Both the position numbers and the translations under genes were made by a program. A stretch of DNA of 64,000 nucleotides from assembly GCA_902563505.1 (NCBI GenBank), contig CACEXK010000001.1, forward strand, positions 62,001-126,000. The letters run 5' to 3'. The notes beneath the pieces were generated by a model, which was not told where the DNA came from, made no database searches, and saw nothing but the letters and a program-made list of their open reading frames with translations. Origin of the DNA: an uncultured Alphaproteobacteria bacterium (GTDB lineage: Bacteria > Pseudomonadota > Alphaproteobacteria > Methylaequorales > Methylaequoraceae). Positions 45,867 to 54,329 of the stretch are shown here, in pieces; the first letter of the stretch is position 1, and every line of letters starts with the position of its first letter.

Positions 45867-46667
45867 TTATTTGATAAATTTAAGCGTCATTCTATCACTT
45901 TCACCAATTTTAGAATATTTTGATTTATCTTTTTCACCAAGTCTATATGTAGGAGGAAGTGTCCATACACCTTTTTCATAATTTTTTGTATCTTTGAGAT
46001 TAGAATTAATTTCTGATTTGTTAATAAGCTTGAAACCTTGGTTCTCGATAAAATTTATTAAAAAAGACTCTTTAACATATCCGCCTTTATAGTTAAAAGG
46101 GGATGATTCATCGGCTCTATGTTGAACTACTCCAAGAATGCCACCTTTTTTCATTGATCTATATATCGAGCTATAAATTTTCTCAGCTTTGCCTCTATCT
46201 AACCAATTGTGAGAGTTTCTAAATGTAAGAACAATATCGAATTCATTTTTTTTGCTAACAATTTTATAGTCTTGGTTTATAGAAATATATTTAATTTTTC
46301 CAAATTTATTTTCATTTTTTAAGAAATATTTCTCAAATTCATTTTGGATTTTAGTGATTATATCAACGGCAAATTGAGGTGGGTCATACTTGGCGACATA
46401 ATAATTATTCGTGTTTCTCATGTAATTTGCAAGTATTTCTGTATACCAACCCCTTCCTGGTGTTATCTCTAGGATTTTCTTTTCTCTTGACAAACCAAAA
46501 AAGCTCAAGGTTTCAATTGGGTGTCTATATTTATCTCTAGATTTATTATTTGTTTTTCTGTATTTGTTTTCGACTGCGAGGGAAATTAATTCGTCATTAT
46601 TTACATCACCAGAGAACGAATAATTAAAAAAAAATAATATAAGTATTACTGAAAGGCTAATTTTCAT
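45867..46667 (-). CDS. Predicted secreted class I SAM-dependent methyltransferase (COG4798-like)
   Basis: A 266-aa protein with an apparent signal peptide (residues 1-19, ending NYSFS) followed by a Rossmann methyltransferase core: KILEITPGRGWYTEILANYM as motif I, FDIVLTFRNSHNW as the post-II region and MKKGGILGVVQHRA as the strand-5 region. The group is known as predicted methyltransferases with leader peptides, and the source of SAM outside the cytoplasm is unexplained. It lies 8 bp before the nucleosidase-like gene. Acceptor unknown. Confidence 0.78.
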   Translation of the reverse strand: MKISLSVILILFFFNYSFSGDVNNDELISLAVENKYRKTNNKSRDKYRHPIETLSFFGLSREKKILEITPGRGWYTEILANYMRNTNNYYVAKYDPPQFAVDIITKIQNEFEKYFLKNENKFGKIKYISINQDYKIVSKKNEFDIVLTFRNSHNWLDRGKAEKIYSSIYRSMKKGGILGVVQHRADESSPFNYKGGYVKESFLINFIENQGFKLINKSEINSNLKDTKNYEKGVWTLPPTYRLGEKDKSKYSKIGESDRMTLKFIK

Positions 46668-46671
46668 TATA

Positions 46672-47172
46672 TTAAATTACACTATCAATCATATCGTCAA
46701 TTGAAAATTCTTTTTTTATAGCTTCTTCTAGAAGTCCTAGCTCAGTCTCGTTATGAAGATCCCATCCAGGAGGTGCTTTTTTAGTTAATCCTGATCTACA
46801 TGAATAAGAGAAAACTCTGAAATCTTGTGTAGCCAATTCAGGATTATATTTTTTTTCGTCATCACCTTCATAGGGATCTTTTTTAAAAAGACCTTTTTGG
46901 TTAGGTTTTATATCTTTGATAATAGTGTATGTAAAGTGATTTAGAAGAAGAAATGGATCTTTTGCTTTAACCTCTCCCAAAAATTGAATAAATGCAGTTG
47001 CACCATTTTCAATATCATCAACAGTTAAATCTTCGTAATATTTTTTAAAAAAAGATTCAAATTTTTTAGTTGAAACAAAAATTGCTATGTCTCTTACAAT
47101 GTAATCATATACTGTAAGTGAAATAAGAATTTTATAAAGCCATTCAGGACAAAATTTCAATTTATCGGCCAT
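46672..47172 (-). CDS. Unknown cytoplasmic protein
   Basis: A 166-aa product without signal peptide or clear membrane helix. Visible features are an aromatic N-terminal half (EWLYKILISLTVYDYIVRDI), a helical middle and the stretch SYSCRSGLTKKAPPGWDLHN near residues 128-147. I do not recognise the family. It lies 4 bp from the NDUFS4-like gene on one side and 4 bp from the methyltransferase gene on the other, so it is surely co-transcribed with them. Confidence 0.6.
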   Translation of the reverse strand: MADKLKFCPEWLYKILISLTVYDYIVRDIAIFVSTKKFESFFKKYYEDLTVDDIENGATAFIQFLGEVKAKDPFLLLNHFTYTIIKDIKPNQKGLFKKDPYEGDDEKKYNPELATQDFRVFSYSCRSGLTKKAPPGWDLHNETELGLLEEAIKKEFSIDDMIDSVI

Positions 47173-47176
47173 TTAA

Positions 47177-47476
47177 CTAATTTTTCCTAACAAAATTTTC
47201 AGAATACGATTTTTTTAAGACTTTTCTTTTTTTTGGTTGAATAATCTCGTATTTATATTTATTTTTTGTAGCAAAATTCTCTGCATCTTCTAATGAATCA
47301 AAAAATAATTTTATTTGCTTTTCAGGGTTAGTACTTCCTATCCAACAAAACTTACTACTCACATAATTCTCATCGATTTCTGAATTGGACAGGCACCATT
47401 TTTTTGTATTTGACAAACCCGACTGCATTGCAGATTTTGTTGGTTTAAAGATCAAGAATTTATTTTTGTTTTGCAT
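47177..47476 (-). CDS. NDUFS4-like complex I accessory subunit (ETC complex I family)
   Basis: A 99-aa protein of the NDUFS4/18-kDa NADH dehydrogenase family, an accessory subunit shared by mitochondria and alphaproteobacteria. Hallmarks are IFKPTKSAMQSGLSNTKKWC, CWIGSTNPEKQIKLFFDSLE, DAENFATKNKYKYEI and KSYSENF at the C-terminus. It assists assembly or stability of NADH:quinone oxidoreductase. It overlaps the metC-like gene by 17 bp, away from any nuo operon. Confidence 0.88.
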   Translation of the reverse strand: MQNKNKFLIFKPTKSAMQSGLSNTKKWCLSNSEIDENYVSSKFCWIGSTNPEKQIKLFFDSLEDAENFATKNKYKYEIIQPKKRKVLKKSYSENFVRKN

Positions 47477-48635
47477 ATTTACTCATTGCGTTATTAATAT
47501 CTCTTATCAGATCCTCATAGTTTTCTAACCCTATGTGAATTCTAAACCAATAATCTTTATTTTTCGACATTTTTCTTGAAGGTTTTAAACTTTCTAATGG
47601 TAAAATTAAACTTTCATATCCACCCCAACTGAAGCCAATTTTAAATAATTTTAAGGAATCTACAAAAACATTTACATTTCCATTATTCCTTATTGAGAAA
47701 GTTATTAAGCCATTATTTATTTTATGGAATTTTTTCCAAAGTTTATTAGACTTATTGGATATATCAGGAAGATAGAGGATATCAGTTACTATTTTGTTTG
47801 ATTTTAGGTAATTAAAAATCTTTTTTGCGTTGTATTGATGCTTCTCCATTCTAATTTTTAGTGTTTTCAACCCCTTGGAAGCTTCAAAACAACTTTCTGC
47901 TGAAACAAAATCGCCAATTCTTACTGCAGATTGCTTTATTAATCTCCTGTATTTATCTGAATTAAGTGCGATTATTCCAAGAAAATTATCCGAGTGACCA
48001 GAGAGATATTTTGTTGCGGATTCAATAACAATATCAATACCGTATTTAAGTGGGTTGCAACCAAGAAAAGTAGACCAAGTATTATCCATTACAGTTAGAA
48101 TTTTTCTTGGTTTTGCGATTGATACGATTTTTTTTAAATCCTCTACCTCAAAATTTAGAGAACCTGGTGATTCTATATATATTACTTTTGTTTTTGTTGT
48201 GAGTAGTTTTTGAAGTGTTTCATTTTGACTGGATCCAAAGTATTTTGAATTAATACCAAATCTTTTAAGTTCATTTTCTGCAAAATTGTAAACTGGTTCA
48301 TAACAATTTTCAGTCAATATAATTTCATCATTTTTTTTTAGCAAGCTGAGGAGTGTTAAAGTAATTGCAGATAAACCTGAGCTAGTAACTACACCTACTT
48401 TACAGTCATATATTTTTGATATTAATTCTTCAAATCTCCTTGTAGTATATGTGCTAATCCTCCCGTAATAGGGAACATCGAATTTTTTTTTTTTAGATCG
48501 AAGAAAACTCTTATAGTTATCAAAAATTAATGTTGAATTCTTATAAATAGGATCATTTATTGAGCCGAAATGTTTTTTTGGATCCGATCCATCATGAATA
48601 ATTTTTGTATCTACTGTTTTCCCCATTCTGCCCAA
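47460..48635 (-). CDS. metC: PLP-dependent cystathionine beta-lyase-like enzyme
   Basis: A 391-aa enzyme of the Cys/Met metabolism PLP family. The lysine binding PLP is in ESATKYLSGHSDNFLG; other landmarks are YGRISTYTTRRFEELI, VGVVTSSGLSAITLTL, MDNTWSTFLGCNPLKYGIDI and the C-terminal SWGGYESLILP. The SWGGYESL form favours cystathionine beta-lyase (cystathionine to homocysteine), but a gamma-lyase is not excluded. It overlaps sseA upstream by 25 bp and the NDUFS4-like gene downstream by 17 bp. Confidence 0.88.
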   Translation of the reverse strand: MGRMGKTVDTKIIHDGSDPKKHFGSINDPIYKNSTLIFDNYKSFLRSKKKKFDVPYYGRISTYTTRRFEELISKIYDCKVGVVTSSGLSAITLTLLSLLKKNDEIILTENCYEPVYNFAENELKRFGINSKYFGSSQNETLQKLLTTKTKVIYIESPGSLNFEVEDLKKIVSIAKPRKILTVMDNTWSTFLGCNPLKYGIDIVIESATKYLSGHSDNFLGIIALNSDKYRRLIKQSAVRIGDFVSAESCFEASKGLKTLKIRMEKHQYNAKKIFNYLKSNKIVTDILYLPDISNKSNKLWKKFHKINNGLITFSIRNNGNVNVFVDSLKLFKIGFSWGGYESLILPLESLKPSRKMSKNKDYWFRIHIGLENYEDLIRDINNAMSKYAKQK

Positions 48636-49450
48636 GATCCATCATAAAGATTAATATTTTTATAATCTAAGATATCTAATGAGAAAATAATATTACAAGC
48701 TGTTATACCGGAACCACACATACATATTACTTTATCATTTTTTTTTATATTAGCTTGAAGTTCGAATAGTTTTTTAAGTTTGTTAAAGTTTAATAGATTT
48801 CCGTTTTTATCTGAAATTTTATTGAAGGGAATATTAATACTACCTGGAATATTTCCAGATTTTATATTTTTTCTGGGTTCAGGTTCATAACCTAAAAACC
48901 TATTTTTTGATCTAGCATCTATTAATTTAATTTTTTCTTTTTTTTTAGAAAACATTTCTTCTAATTCTTTTTTTTTTACAATCTTATTTTGAATAATTTT
49001 AAATTTACTATCTAAAACTATAGTTTTAGGAATAATTCTGGTTGTTGGTAATTTTTTTTCCTGCCAAGATCTAAATCCTCCGTTTAGTATCCTTAATTTC
49101 TTAAAACCATATAGTTTTAATGTATACCATACCCTAGCTGAACAAAAAAACCCAATCTGATCATAAATAACAATATGATCTTTTTTTGAAATTCCAAGTT
49201 TATTTATAGAATCTGAAAATTCTTTTTTACTTGGTAACATGTGTGGGAGATTATTTTGTGTTTCAGTATTTCTTTCTAAATCGTAATAAACAGCATTAGG
49301 AATATGTGACTTTTTATATTCATATGCTCCTTTCTCAGGTTGATTTAAAAACCATCTGCAATCAATGATTTTAATCTCAGTAGAATCTATTATTTTTTTT
49401 AATTCTTGAGCATTTATAACAAATGAGCGTATTCGATTATTCATAACCAA
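48611..49450 (-). CDS. sseA: 3-mercaptopyruvate/thiosulfate sulfurtransferase
   Basis: A 279-aa protein of two rhodanese domains. The C-terminal active loop is CGSGITA in VICMCGSGITACN, the form typical of 3-mercaptopyruvate sulfurtransferases rather than CRKGVT of thiosulfate enzymes. The N-terminal domain lacks a catalytic Cys in the equivalent loop, as usual. It moves sulfane sulfur to cyanide or thiol acceptors. It overlaps cysK by 10 bp and the metC-like gene by 25 bp. Confidence 0.9.
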   Translation of the reverse strand: MVMNNRIRSFVINAQELKKIIDSTEIKIIDCRWFLNQPEKGAYEYKKSHIPNAVYYDLERNTETQNNLPHMLPSKKEFSDSINKLGISKKDHIVIYDQIGFFCSARVWYTLKLYGFKKLRILNGGFRSWQEKKLPTTRIIPKTIVLDSKFKIIQNKIVKKKELEEMFSKKKEKIKLIDARSKNRFLGYEPEPRKNIKSGNIPGSINIPFNKISDKNGNLLNFNKLKKLFELQANIKKNDKVICMCGSGITACNIIFSLDILDYKNINLYDGSWAEWGKQ

Positions 49451-50442
49451 GATGGAATTGGTAGATTTTTATCTGATAAAAACTTTTTATTGAAAATTTT
49501 ACTTTCATATTTTGTTCCATAATCACATAAAATTGTTACTATATTTTTATTTTTTCCTATTCTTTTACCAAGTTTTATTGCTCCAATAATATTTATTCCA
49601 GATGATCCTCCCAAAATTAACCCCTCTTTTTCTATCATTTCAAATACAATTTCTAAAGCTTCTTTGTCTGAAATTTGAAAACATTCATCAATTAAAATTT
49701 TTTCTAAATTCTTCGTTATTCTTCCTTGACCAATTCCTTCTGTTATTGAGGATCCACTTGATTTAAGTTTTCCATTTTTAAAAAAATTATACATTGCAGA
49801 TCCAAATGGGTCTGCGAGGCCTATCTTTATATTTTTATTTTTCTCTTTTAAATAACTACTGACTCCAGATAATGTTCCTCCTGTACCAATCGAACAAATA
49901 AAAGCATCAATTCTACCTGATAATTGCTGCCATATTTCTGGACCAGTGGAGAGATAATGAGATTTCTTATTAGAGAGATTATCAAATTGGTTTGCCCATA
50001 ACACACCATTATTATTCTTTATTTTCTTGGATAATGTCTCAGAATATCTAATATAATTATTAGGATCTTTATAAGGAACAGCTTCTACAAGATGTAATTT
50101 TGCACCACATAATTTTAGCATCTTTTTTTTTTCGTTACTTTGTGTTTTGGGCATGACAATAATTGATTTCATCCCTAAAGAATTTCCAACCAAACTAAGA
50201 CCTATTCCTGTATTTCCAGCGGTTCCTTCAACAATAGTGCCGCCGTGAGAAATTTTTTTTTCCTCAATTGCATCCAGAATGATTTGTTTGGCAGGTCTAT
50301 CTTTTACAGAACCGCCTGGATTTAAAAATTCACATTTCCCAAAAATATTACATCCCGAGATTTCAGATGCTATTTTTAATTTTATTAATGGTGTATTGCC
50401 AATGCTATCTGAAAAGCTGTTTTTTATATTTTGTTCAAGCAT
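49441..50442 (-). CDS. cysK: Cysteine synthase family protein (O-acetylserine sulfhydrylase-like)
   Basis: A 333-aa beta-family PLP enzyme. The PLP lysine is in NPGGSVKDRPAKQII, the substrate loop is EGTAGNTGIGL, the phosphate loop CSIGTGGTLSGVSSYLKE, and SSGINIIGAIKLGKR lies near the end. It probably makes cysteine from O-acetylserine (product of CysE at 5986-6747) and sulfide; a cystathionine beta-synthase role cannot be excluded. It is the first gene of an eight-gene minus-strand run with a promoter at 50476-50504. Confidence 0.9.
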   Translation of the reverse strand: MLEQNIKNSFSDSIGNTPLIKLKIASEISGCNIFGKCEFLNPGGSVKDRPAKQIILDAIEEKKISHGGTIVEGTAGNTGIGLSLVGNSLGMKSIIVMPKTQSNEKKKMLKLCGAKLHLVEAVPYKDPNNYIRYSETLSKKIKNNNGVLWANQFDNLSNKKSHYLSTGPEIWQQLSGRIDAFICSIGTGGTLSGVSSYLKEKNKNIKIGLADPFGSAMYNFFKNGKLKSSGSSITEGIGQGRITKNLEKILIDECFQISDKEALEIVFEMIEKEGLILGGSSGINIIGAIKLGKRIGKNKNIVTILCDYGTKYESKIFNKKFLSDKNLPIPSWL

Positions 50443-50475
50443 CTATCAGTAAAATGTAATTTTTAATTAAATTTG

Positions 50476-50504
50476 AATTTATTTTTTTTTTTTTTACTTG
50501 TAAA
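50476..50504 (-). promoter_or_regulatory. Likely cysK-operon promoter with A14 spacer
   Basis: On the minus strand TTTACA (50499-50504) and TAAATT (50476-50481) are separated by exactly 17 bp, of which 14 form an uninterrupted A tract (50482-50495). Transcription would start near 50469, about 27 nt before the cysK ATG. Length change of the A tract would alter promoter spacing. Confidence 0.5.
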
Positions 50505-50610
50505 CTTTTCTTTTGATAATGTGATTAATAAAAAATTTTCTTAATTAATAGACAATTAGGTTTAATTTTATTTTGCTTGAAAAAAATATTACTAATTTTA
50601 AATACAGATA

Positions 50611-51330
50611 GTGAATTATTTTTCAATAAAAGTTTCAAATCTTGTCAAGCAATTTGACAAAAAGAAAATAATAAAAAATATTTCATTCCAATTACCGAGT
50701 GAAGGGATATTCGGTATTCTCGGAAAAAATGGTGCTGGAAAGACAACTTTATTGGGATTATTGCTTGGATTAATAACTCCCACAAGTGGTGATATTTTTA
50801 TTCTTGGAAAAAATATTAGAAATAATAAGGATGCAGTTTTAAATCAAATAAACTTTCAAAGCCCTTATGTGGAATTACCAAAAAAAATGACGGTTATACA
50901 AAACCTGTTTTTTTACGCTCGGTTGTATGGTGTCTTAAATTTTCGTGAAGTAATTTACAAACTATCAGAAGAATTGAAAATTAATGATTTATTATCTTTT
51001 AACTACGGATCTTTATCCGCAGGTCAAAAGACAAAGGTAAATTTATGTAAATCATTAGTTAATACCCCTAAGCTATTACTCTTAGATGAACCAACAGCTT
51101 CTTTAGACCCAGAAACATCAATTTTCATAAGAGATTATTTGATTAATTATCAAAAGCAAAATAAATCTACTATTTTACTTACATCTCATAATTTAGATGA
51201 GATTCAAAATATGTGTTCATATGTTTTGTTGATTAAATCTGGTAAAGTTGTCTCTAGAGGTAATATTGCTGATTTATTGAAGAAAAATAACTTTTTATCA
51301 TTTAAGGATTTTTTTCTTGGTCATTCATAA
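50611..51330 (+). CDS. ABC transporter ATP-binding protein
   Basis: A 239-aa ATPase of the ABC-2 exporter type. Walker A is GKNGAGKTT, the Q loop NFQSPYVELP, the signature LSAGQ in YGSLSAGQKTKVNLCKSL, Walker B LLLLDEPTASLD and the H-loop LTSHN. The start is GTG at 50611; no better ATG lies upstream. It abuts the permease gene (1 bp overlap). Divergent from cysK across 168 bp. Substrate unknown. Confidence 0.93.
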   Translation: MNYFSIKVSNLVKQFDKKKIIKNISFQLPSEGIFGILGKNGAGKTTLLGLLLGLITPTSGDIFILGKNIRNNKDAVLNQINFQSPYVELPKKMTVIQNLFFYARLYGVLNFREVIYKLSEELKINDLLSFNYGSLSAGQKTKVNLCKSLVNTPKLLLLDEPTASLDPETSIFIRDYLINYQKQNKSTILLTSHNLDEIQNMCSYVLLIKSGKVVSRGNIADLLKKNNFLSFKDFFLGHS

Positions 51331-52121
51331 TGTTTAATAGAATTTCAGCATTACTAATTAGATATAAGACAATTTCATTTGGATCATTTCCAAGACTTAT
51401 AAGTATTTTTTATTGGCCCTCAGTTCAAATCTTATTCTGGGGTTTTTTTACAAATTTTCTTGTTTCAGATAGTAGTTTGAGCTCTTTGGGTGTTCTAAAT
51501 ATAATTTTATCGGCAGTGGTATTATGGGATGTTTTATTTAGAGGTCAACTTGGTTTAACAATGTCTTTTCTTGAAGAACTTTGGTCTAGAAATTTGACTA
51601 ATCTATTTATTACTCCGCTAAAAGATATCGAATTAATTATTGCACTAATTTTAATTAGTTTTTTTAGGACTGTGATTGGACTAACTCCAGCAGTTTTTAT
51701 GGCAAATTATTTTTTTGATTTTCATCTTTTCGAACTAGGGATATTTTTAATTTTCTTTTTTTTTAATTTAATTACTGTCGGTTGGGCAATAGGTTTTCTT
51801 GTATCTGGTTTAGTTCTGAGGTATGGACATTCATTCGAAGAATTAGCTTGGGCAATAATATTTATTTTATTGCCATTTTCTTGTGTTTATTACCCACTTG
51901 AATCATTGCCTTGGTTAATGCAGAAAATTTCAATACTTTTACCCCCAGTTCATATTTTTGAGTCTATGAGGGCAATACTAATTGAAAACAAAGTTTATTA
52001 TGAATCTATATTCAAGATCTTAGGTTTGAATTTATTTTACCTTTCATTTTCTATTATTTTTTTTATATCAATGATACAAAAGTGTCGAAAAAAAGGATTG
52101 CTTATAAATCAAGGGGAATGA
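51330..52121 (+). CDS. ABC-2 type transporter permease
   Basis: A 263-aa membrane protein with six predicted helices and the ABC-2 pattern, including SFLEELWSRNLTNLFITPLKDIE (coupling region) and the conserved LPFSCVYYPLESLPWLMQKIS, PPVHIFESMRAIL near the C-terminus. It forms an exporter with the ATPase encoded just upstream, possibly for lipids, polysaccharide or a drug. Its stop overlaps a convergent glycosyltransferase gene by 13 bp. Confidence 0.9.
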   Translation: MFNRISALLIRYKTISFGSFPRLISIFYWPSVQILFWGFFTNFLVSDSSLSSLGVLNIILSAVVLWDVLFRGQLGLTMSFLEELWSRNLTNLFITPLKDIELIIALILISFFRTVIGLTPAVFMANYFFDFHLFELGIFLIFFFFNLITVGWAIGFLVSGLVLRYGHSFEELAWAIIFILLPFSCVYYPLESLPWLMQKISILLPPVHIFESMRAILIENKVYYESIFKILGLNLFYLSFSIIFFISMIQKCRKKGLLINQGE

Positions 52122-53044
52122 TTAATAGGATATCTGATCTTTTCATCATTAAAATTATTATAAAAATATAAACATGTACTTTTAATTATATTATTAAAGT
52201 CTCTTCCTCCAAACCAGAATTTTAACCTCAGAAGGTTCATTTGATTGAAATATGTTCTATTCTTCAATCGTCTAGCCCATTTTTCTGATCGACCAATTGC
52301 TTTTTTGCAGGCTATTTTTTTAAAATTATTTGGAATATCATTATTTTTCTTTATAAAATAATATAAAGCAGCGTTAAAATCATGAATTAGTTGAGTTTGT
52401 TTTCCTATCATAATTCTGGAGGGATCATTTTTGGGTCCAAATGAGGTAACATTATCAACAAAACAAAAACTCCCATATCTGGCAATACCCAGAACAAGTG
52501 AGAAATCTTCAATAAATATTTTTGTATTACATCCGCCAGACTTCTTTATTGTCTTATTACAATATAAATTCGGTGATGTCCCAGAATAACTCGATCTTAT
52601 TGAATCATACAAAGGGTTCAGATTTACTCTAAGATTTTTTACACTGTTTATCCTGAAATCTATATTTTTAAAACTGTCTAATAATTTGTATCTACTAAAA
52701 ACTCCAACAGACTTATGTTTTTTTATTATTTCAAGAAGAAATTTTGTGCAATCTGGAGCCATAATATCATCCCCACCAACGAGTTTTATATAGTCTCCAG
52801 AAGACTGATTAATTCCATTCTGAGTTGCGATAGCTGGACCTTTGTTTTCTTGTTCAATGATTTTAACATTTTTCCAATTTTTTGTTGTATTCTTTAAATA
52901 TTCATTTGATCCATCATTAGATCCATCATTAATGAATATAAACTCTCTTTTAAAGTCACCAACTTGACCTTTAATAGATGACAAAACCATTGGTAAGTAT
53001 TTTCTTTTATTAAATATTGGACAAACAAAACTAATTTTTAACAT
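52109..53044 (-). CDS. Family 2 glycosyltransferase
   Basis: A 311-aa GT-A glycosyltransferase: KISFVCPIFNKRKYLPMVLS at the start, FINDGSNDGSNEYL for nucleotide sugar binding, and a DxD-like VGGDDIMAPD near residue 95. No membrane segment is obvious. It begins 1 bp after the epimerase gene ends, so it is probably part of a small surface-polysaccharide operon with it. Donor and acceptor are unknown. Confidence 0.88.
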   Translation of the reverse strand: MLKISFVCPIFNKRKYLPMVLSSIKGQVGDFKREFIFINDGSNDGSNEYLKNTTKNWKNVKIIEQENKGPAIATQNGINQSSGDYIKLVGGDDIMAPDCTKFLLEIIKKHKSVGVFSRYKLLDSFKNIDFRINSVKNLRVNLNPLYDSIRSSYSGTSPNLYCNKTIKKSGGCNTKIFIEDFSLVLGIARYGSFCFVDNVTSFGPKNDPSRIMIGKQTQLIHDFNAALYYFIKKNNDIPNNFKKIACKKAIGRSEKWARRLKNRTYFNQMNLLRLKFWFGGRDFNNIIKSTCLYFYNNFNDEKIRYPINHSP

Positions 53045-53045
53045 C

Positions 53046-54047
53046 TTAAAATAGTTTGTTTTTCCAGGTTTTTGGGGTGTGAGAATTTATAATTTCTAAA
53101 TCAAGATGATATCTAAACTTTTTAACTCCCTTTTTACTGATAAATGAAATCATATTTTTCAAGCCAGTTTCTAAATTTGTTTTAGTTTTATAGTTTAGAA
53201 GCCTTCTTGCTTTGTCAGCACTACAAGTTGCTTTTAAAACCTCTTGAGGCCTGCTTTTAACATATACAGGATTAAGATTGAATTTAAGTTGATTAGAAAT
53301 TTTCTCAGCTAAATCATTAATTGTTATAAATTCCTCATCTGGGCCTATATTAATAGTTTCTCCTACAACATTTGAGTTAGTTGCCATTTCTTTCAAACAA
53401 TAAATATTATCCTCAACATATGAAAAACATCTTTTCTGATTACCATCACCATAAATTATTGGTTGCCTATTCTGTAACATTAAATTGATCATTATTGAAA
53501 CAACATTTCTATATGGGTCATCATATTTTTGGCGAGGACCTATGATATTATGAGGAACAGCAATTACATATTCCGTGTTGTGAACCTCACATAAATTTTT
53601 CAAAATGTCTTCACTAGCAACTTTTGCAATTCCATAAGGATCTTGAGGAGCTGGTTTATAATTTTCTAAGAATGGCACTTTATTGGTTCCATACCTTGCC
53701 ATCGATGAACAGAATATAATTCTCTTTACTTTATTTTGTATAGCTGCACTAAATAGTGACACTGACCCAGTAACAATATTTTGCGAAATAAGATGTGGAG
53801 AGAAAACAGACAAACCTTCGTATGCTGTAGCAGCAGTATGATATACTAAATCACAACCTTTGGTTATCTTCAGCATTGAATTTCTAAAACAACAATCATA
53901 TTGGTAAAATTCTGCTTCAGGTGGGACATTGTCTAGTTCACCACCAATTAAATTATCACAACCAACTACATGATGACCATCATTTATAAATTTATCAGCT
54001 AAATGACTACCAAGAAAACCAGCTATTCCACTTATAAAAATCTTCAT
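53046..54047 (-). CDS. NAD-dependent sugar epimerase/dehydratase
   Basis: A 333-aa extended short-chain dehydrogenase. The NAD site is GIAGFLGSHLADKF, the catalytic Ser lies in IIFCSSMARYG and the YxxxK pair in DPYGIAKVASED. The KRCFSYVEDNIYC and INIGPDEEFIT stretches match UDP-glucose/GDP-sugar epimerases. It probably prepares a nucleotide sugar used by the neighbouring glycosyltransferase. The start is 5 bp from the 3' end of tRNA-Asn. Confidence 0.88.
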   Translation of the reverse strand: MKIFISGIAGFLGSHLADKFINDGHHVVGCDNLIGGELDNVPPEAEFYQYDCCFRNSMLKITKGCDLVYHTAATAYEGLSVFSPHLISQNIVTGSVSLFSAAIQNKVKRIIFCSSMARYGTNKVPFLENYKPAPQDPYGIAKVASEDILKNLCEVHNTEYVIAVPHNIIGPRQKYDDPYRNVVSIMINLMLQNRQPIIYGDGNQKRCFSYVEDNIYCLKEMATNSNVVGETINIGPDEEFITINDLAEKISNQLKFNLNPVYVKSRPQEVLKATCSADKARRLLNYKTKTNLETGLKNMISFISKKGVKKFRYHLDLEIINSHTPKTWKNKLF

Positions 54048-54051
54048 ATTC

Positions 54052-54127
54052 TGGCTCCGGCGACAGGACTCGAACCTGTGACCCAGCGATTAACAGTCGC
54101 TTGCTCTACCAGCTGAGCTACGCCGGA
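54052..54127 (-). tRNA. tRNA-Asn (GTT)
   Basis: A 76-nt cloverleaf on the minus strand with encoded CCA. The acceptor stem is TCCGGCG/CGCCGGA, the anticodon arm GCGACTGTTAATCGC gives anticodon GTT, and the T arm is ACAGGTTCGAGTCCTGT. Confidence 0.95.
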
Positions 54128-54180
54128 AAAAGTATGATTATAATAGTAGAATTTTCTCAATTGTAAAAACATTTCTTTTT

Positions 54181-54254
54181 TGGAGGTGCGGACCGGATTC
54201 GAACCGGTGTACTCGGCTTTGCAGGCCGGTGCGTAGCCTCTCCGCCACCGCACC
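54181..54254 (-). tRNA. tRNA-Cys (GCA)
   Basis: A 74-nt cloverleaf on the minus strand with encoded CCA. The acceptor stem is GGTGCGG/CCGCACC, the anticodon arm CGGCCTGCAAAGCCG gives anticodon GCA, and the T arm is CCGGTTCGAATCCGG. It lies 53 bp upstream of tRNA-Asn and is probably co-transcribed with it. Confidence 0.95.
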
Positions 54255-54329
54255 ATAAATTTGTTATGCTATTGTAATAAATATTAATACTAAATATATT
54301 AAAGCAATACTTATCATTAAAGAAAAAAA

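Noticed and set aside
54044-54256. Reading frame of 70 aa on the minus strand
   Set aside because: It runs across tRNA-Asn and tRNA-Cys; the peptide is a translation of tRNA sequence.
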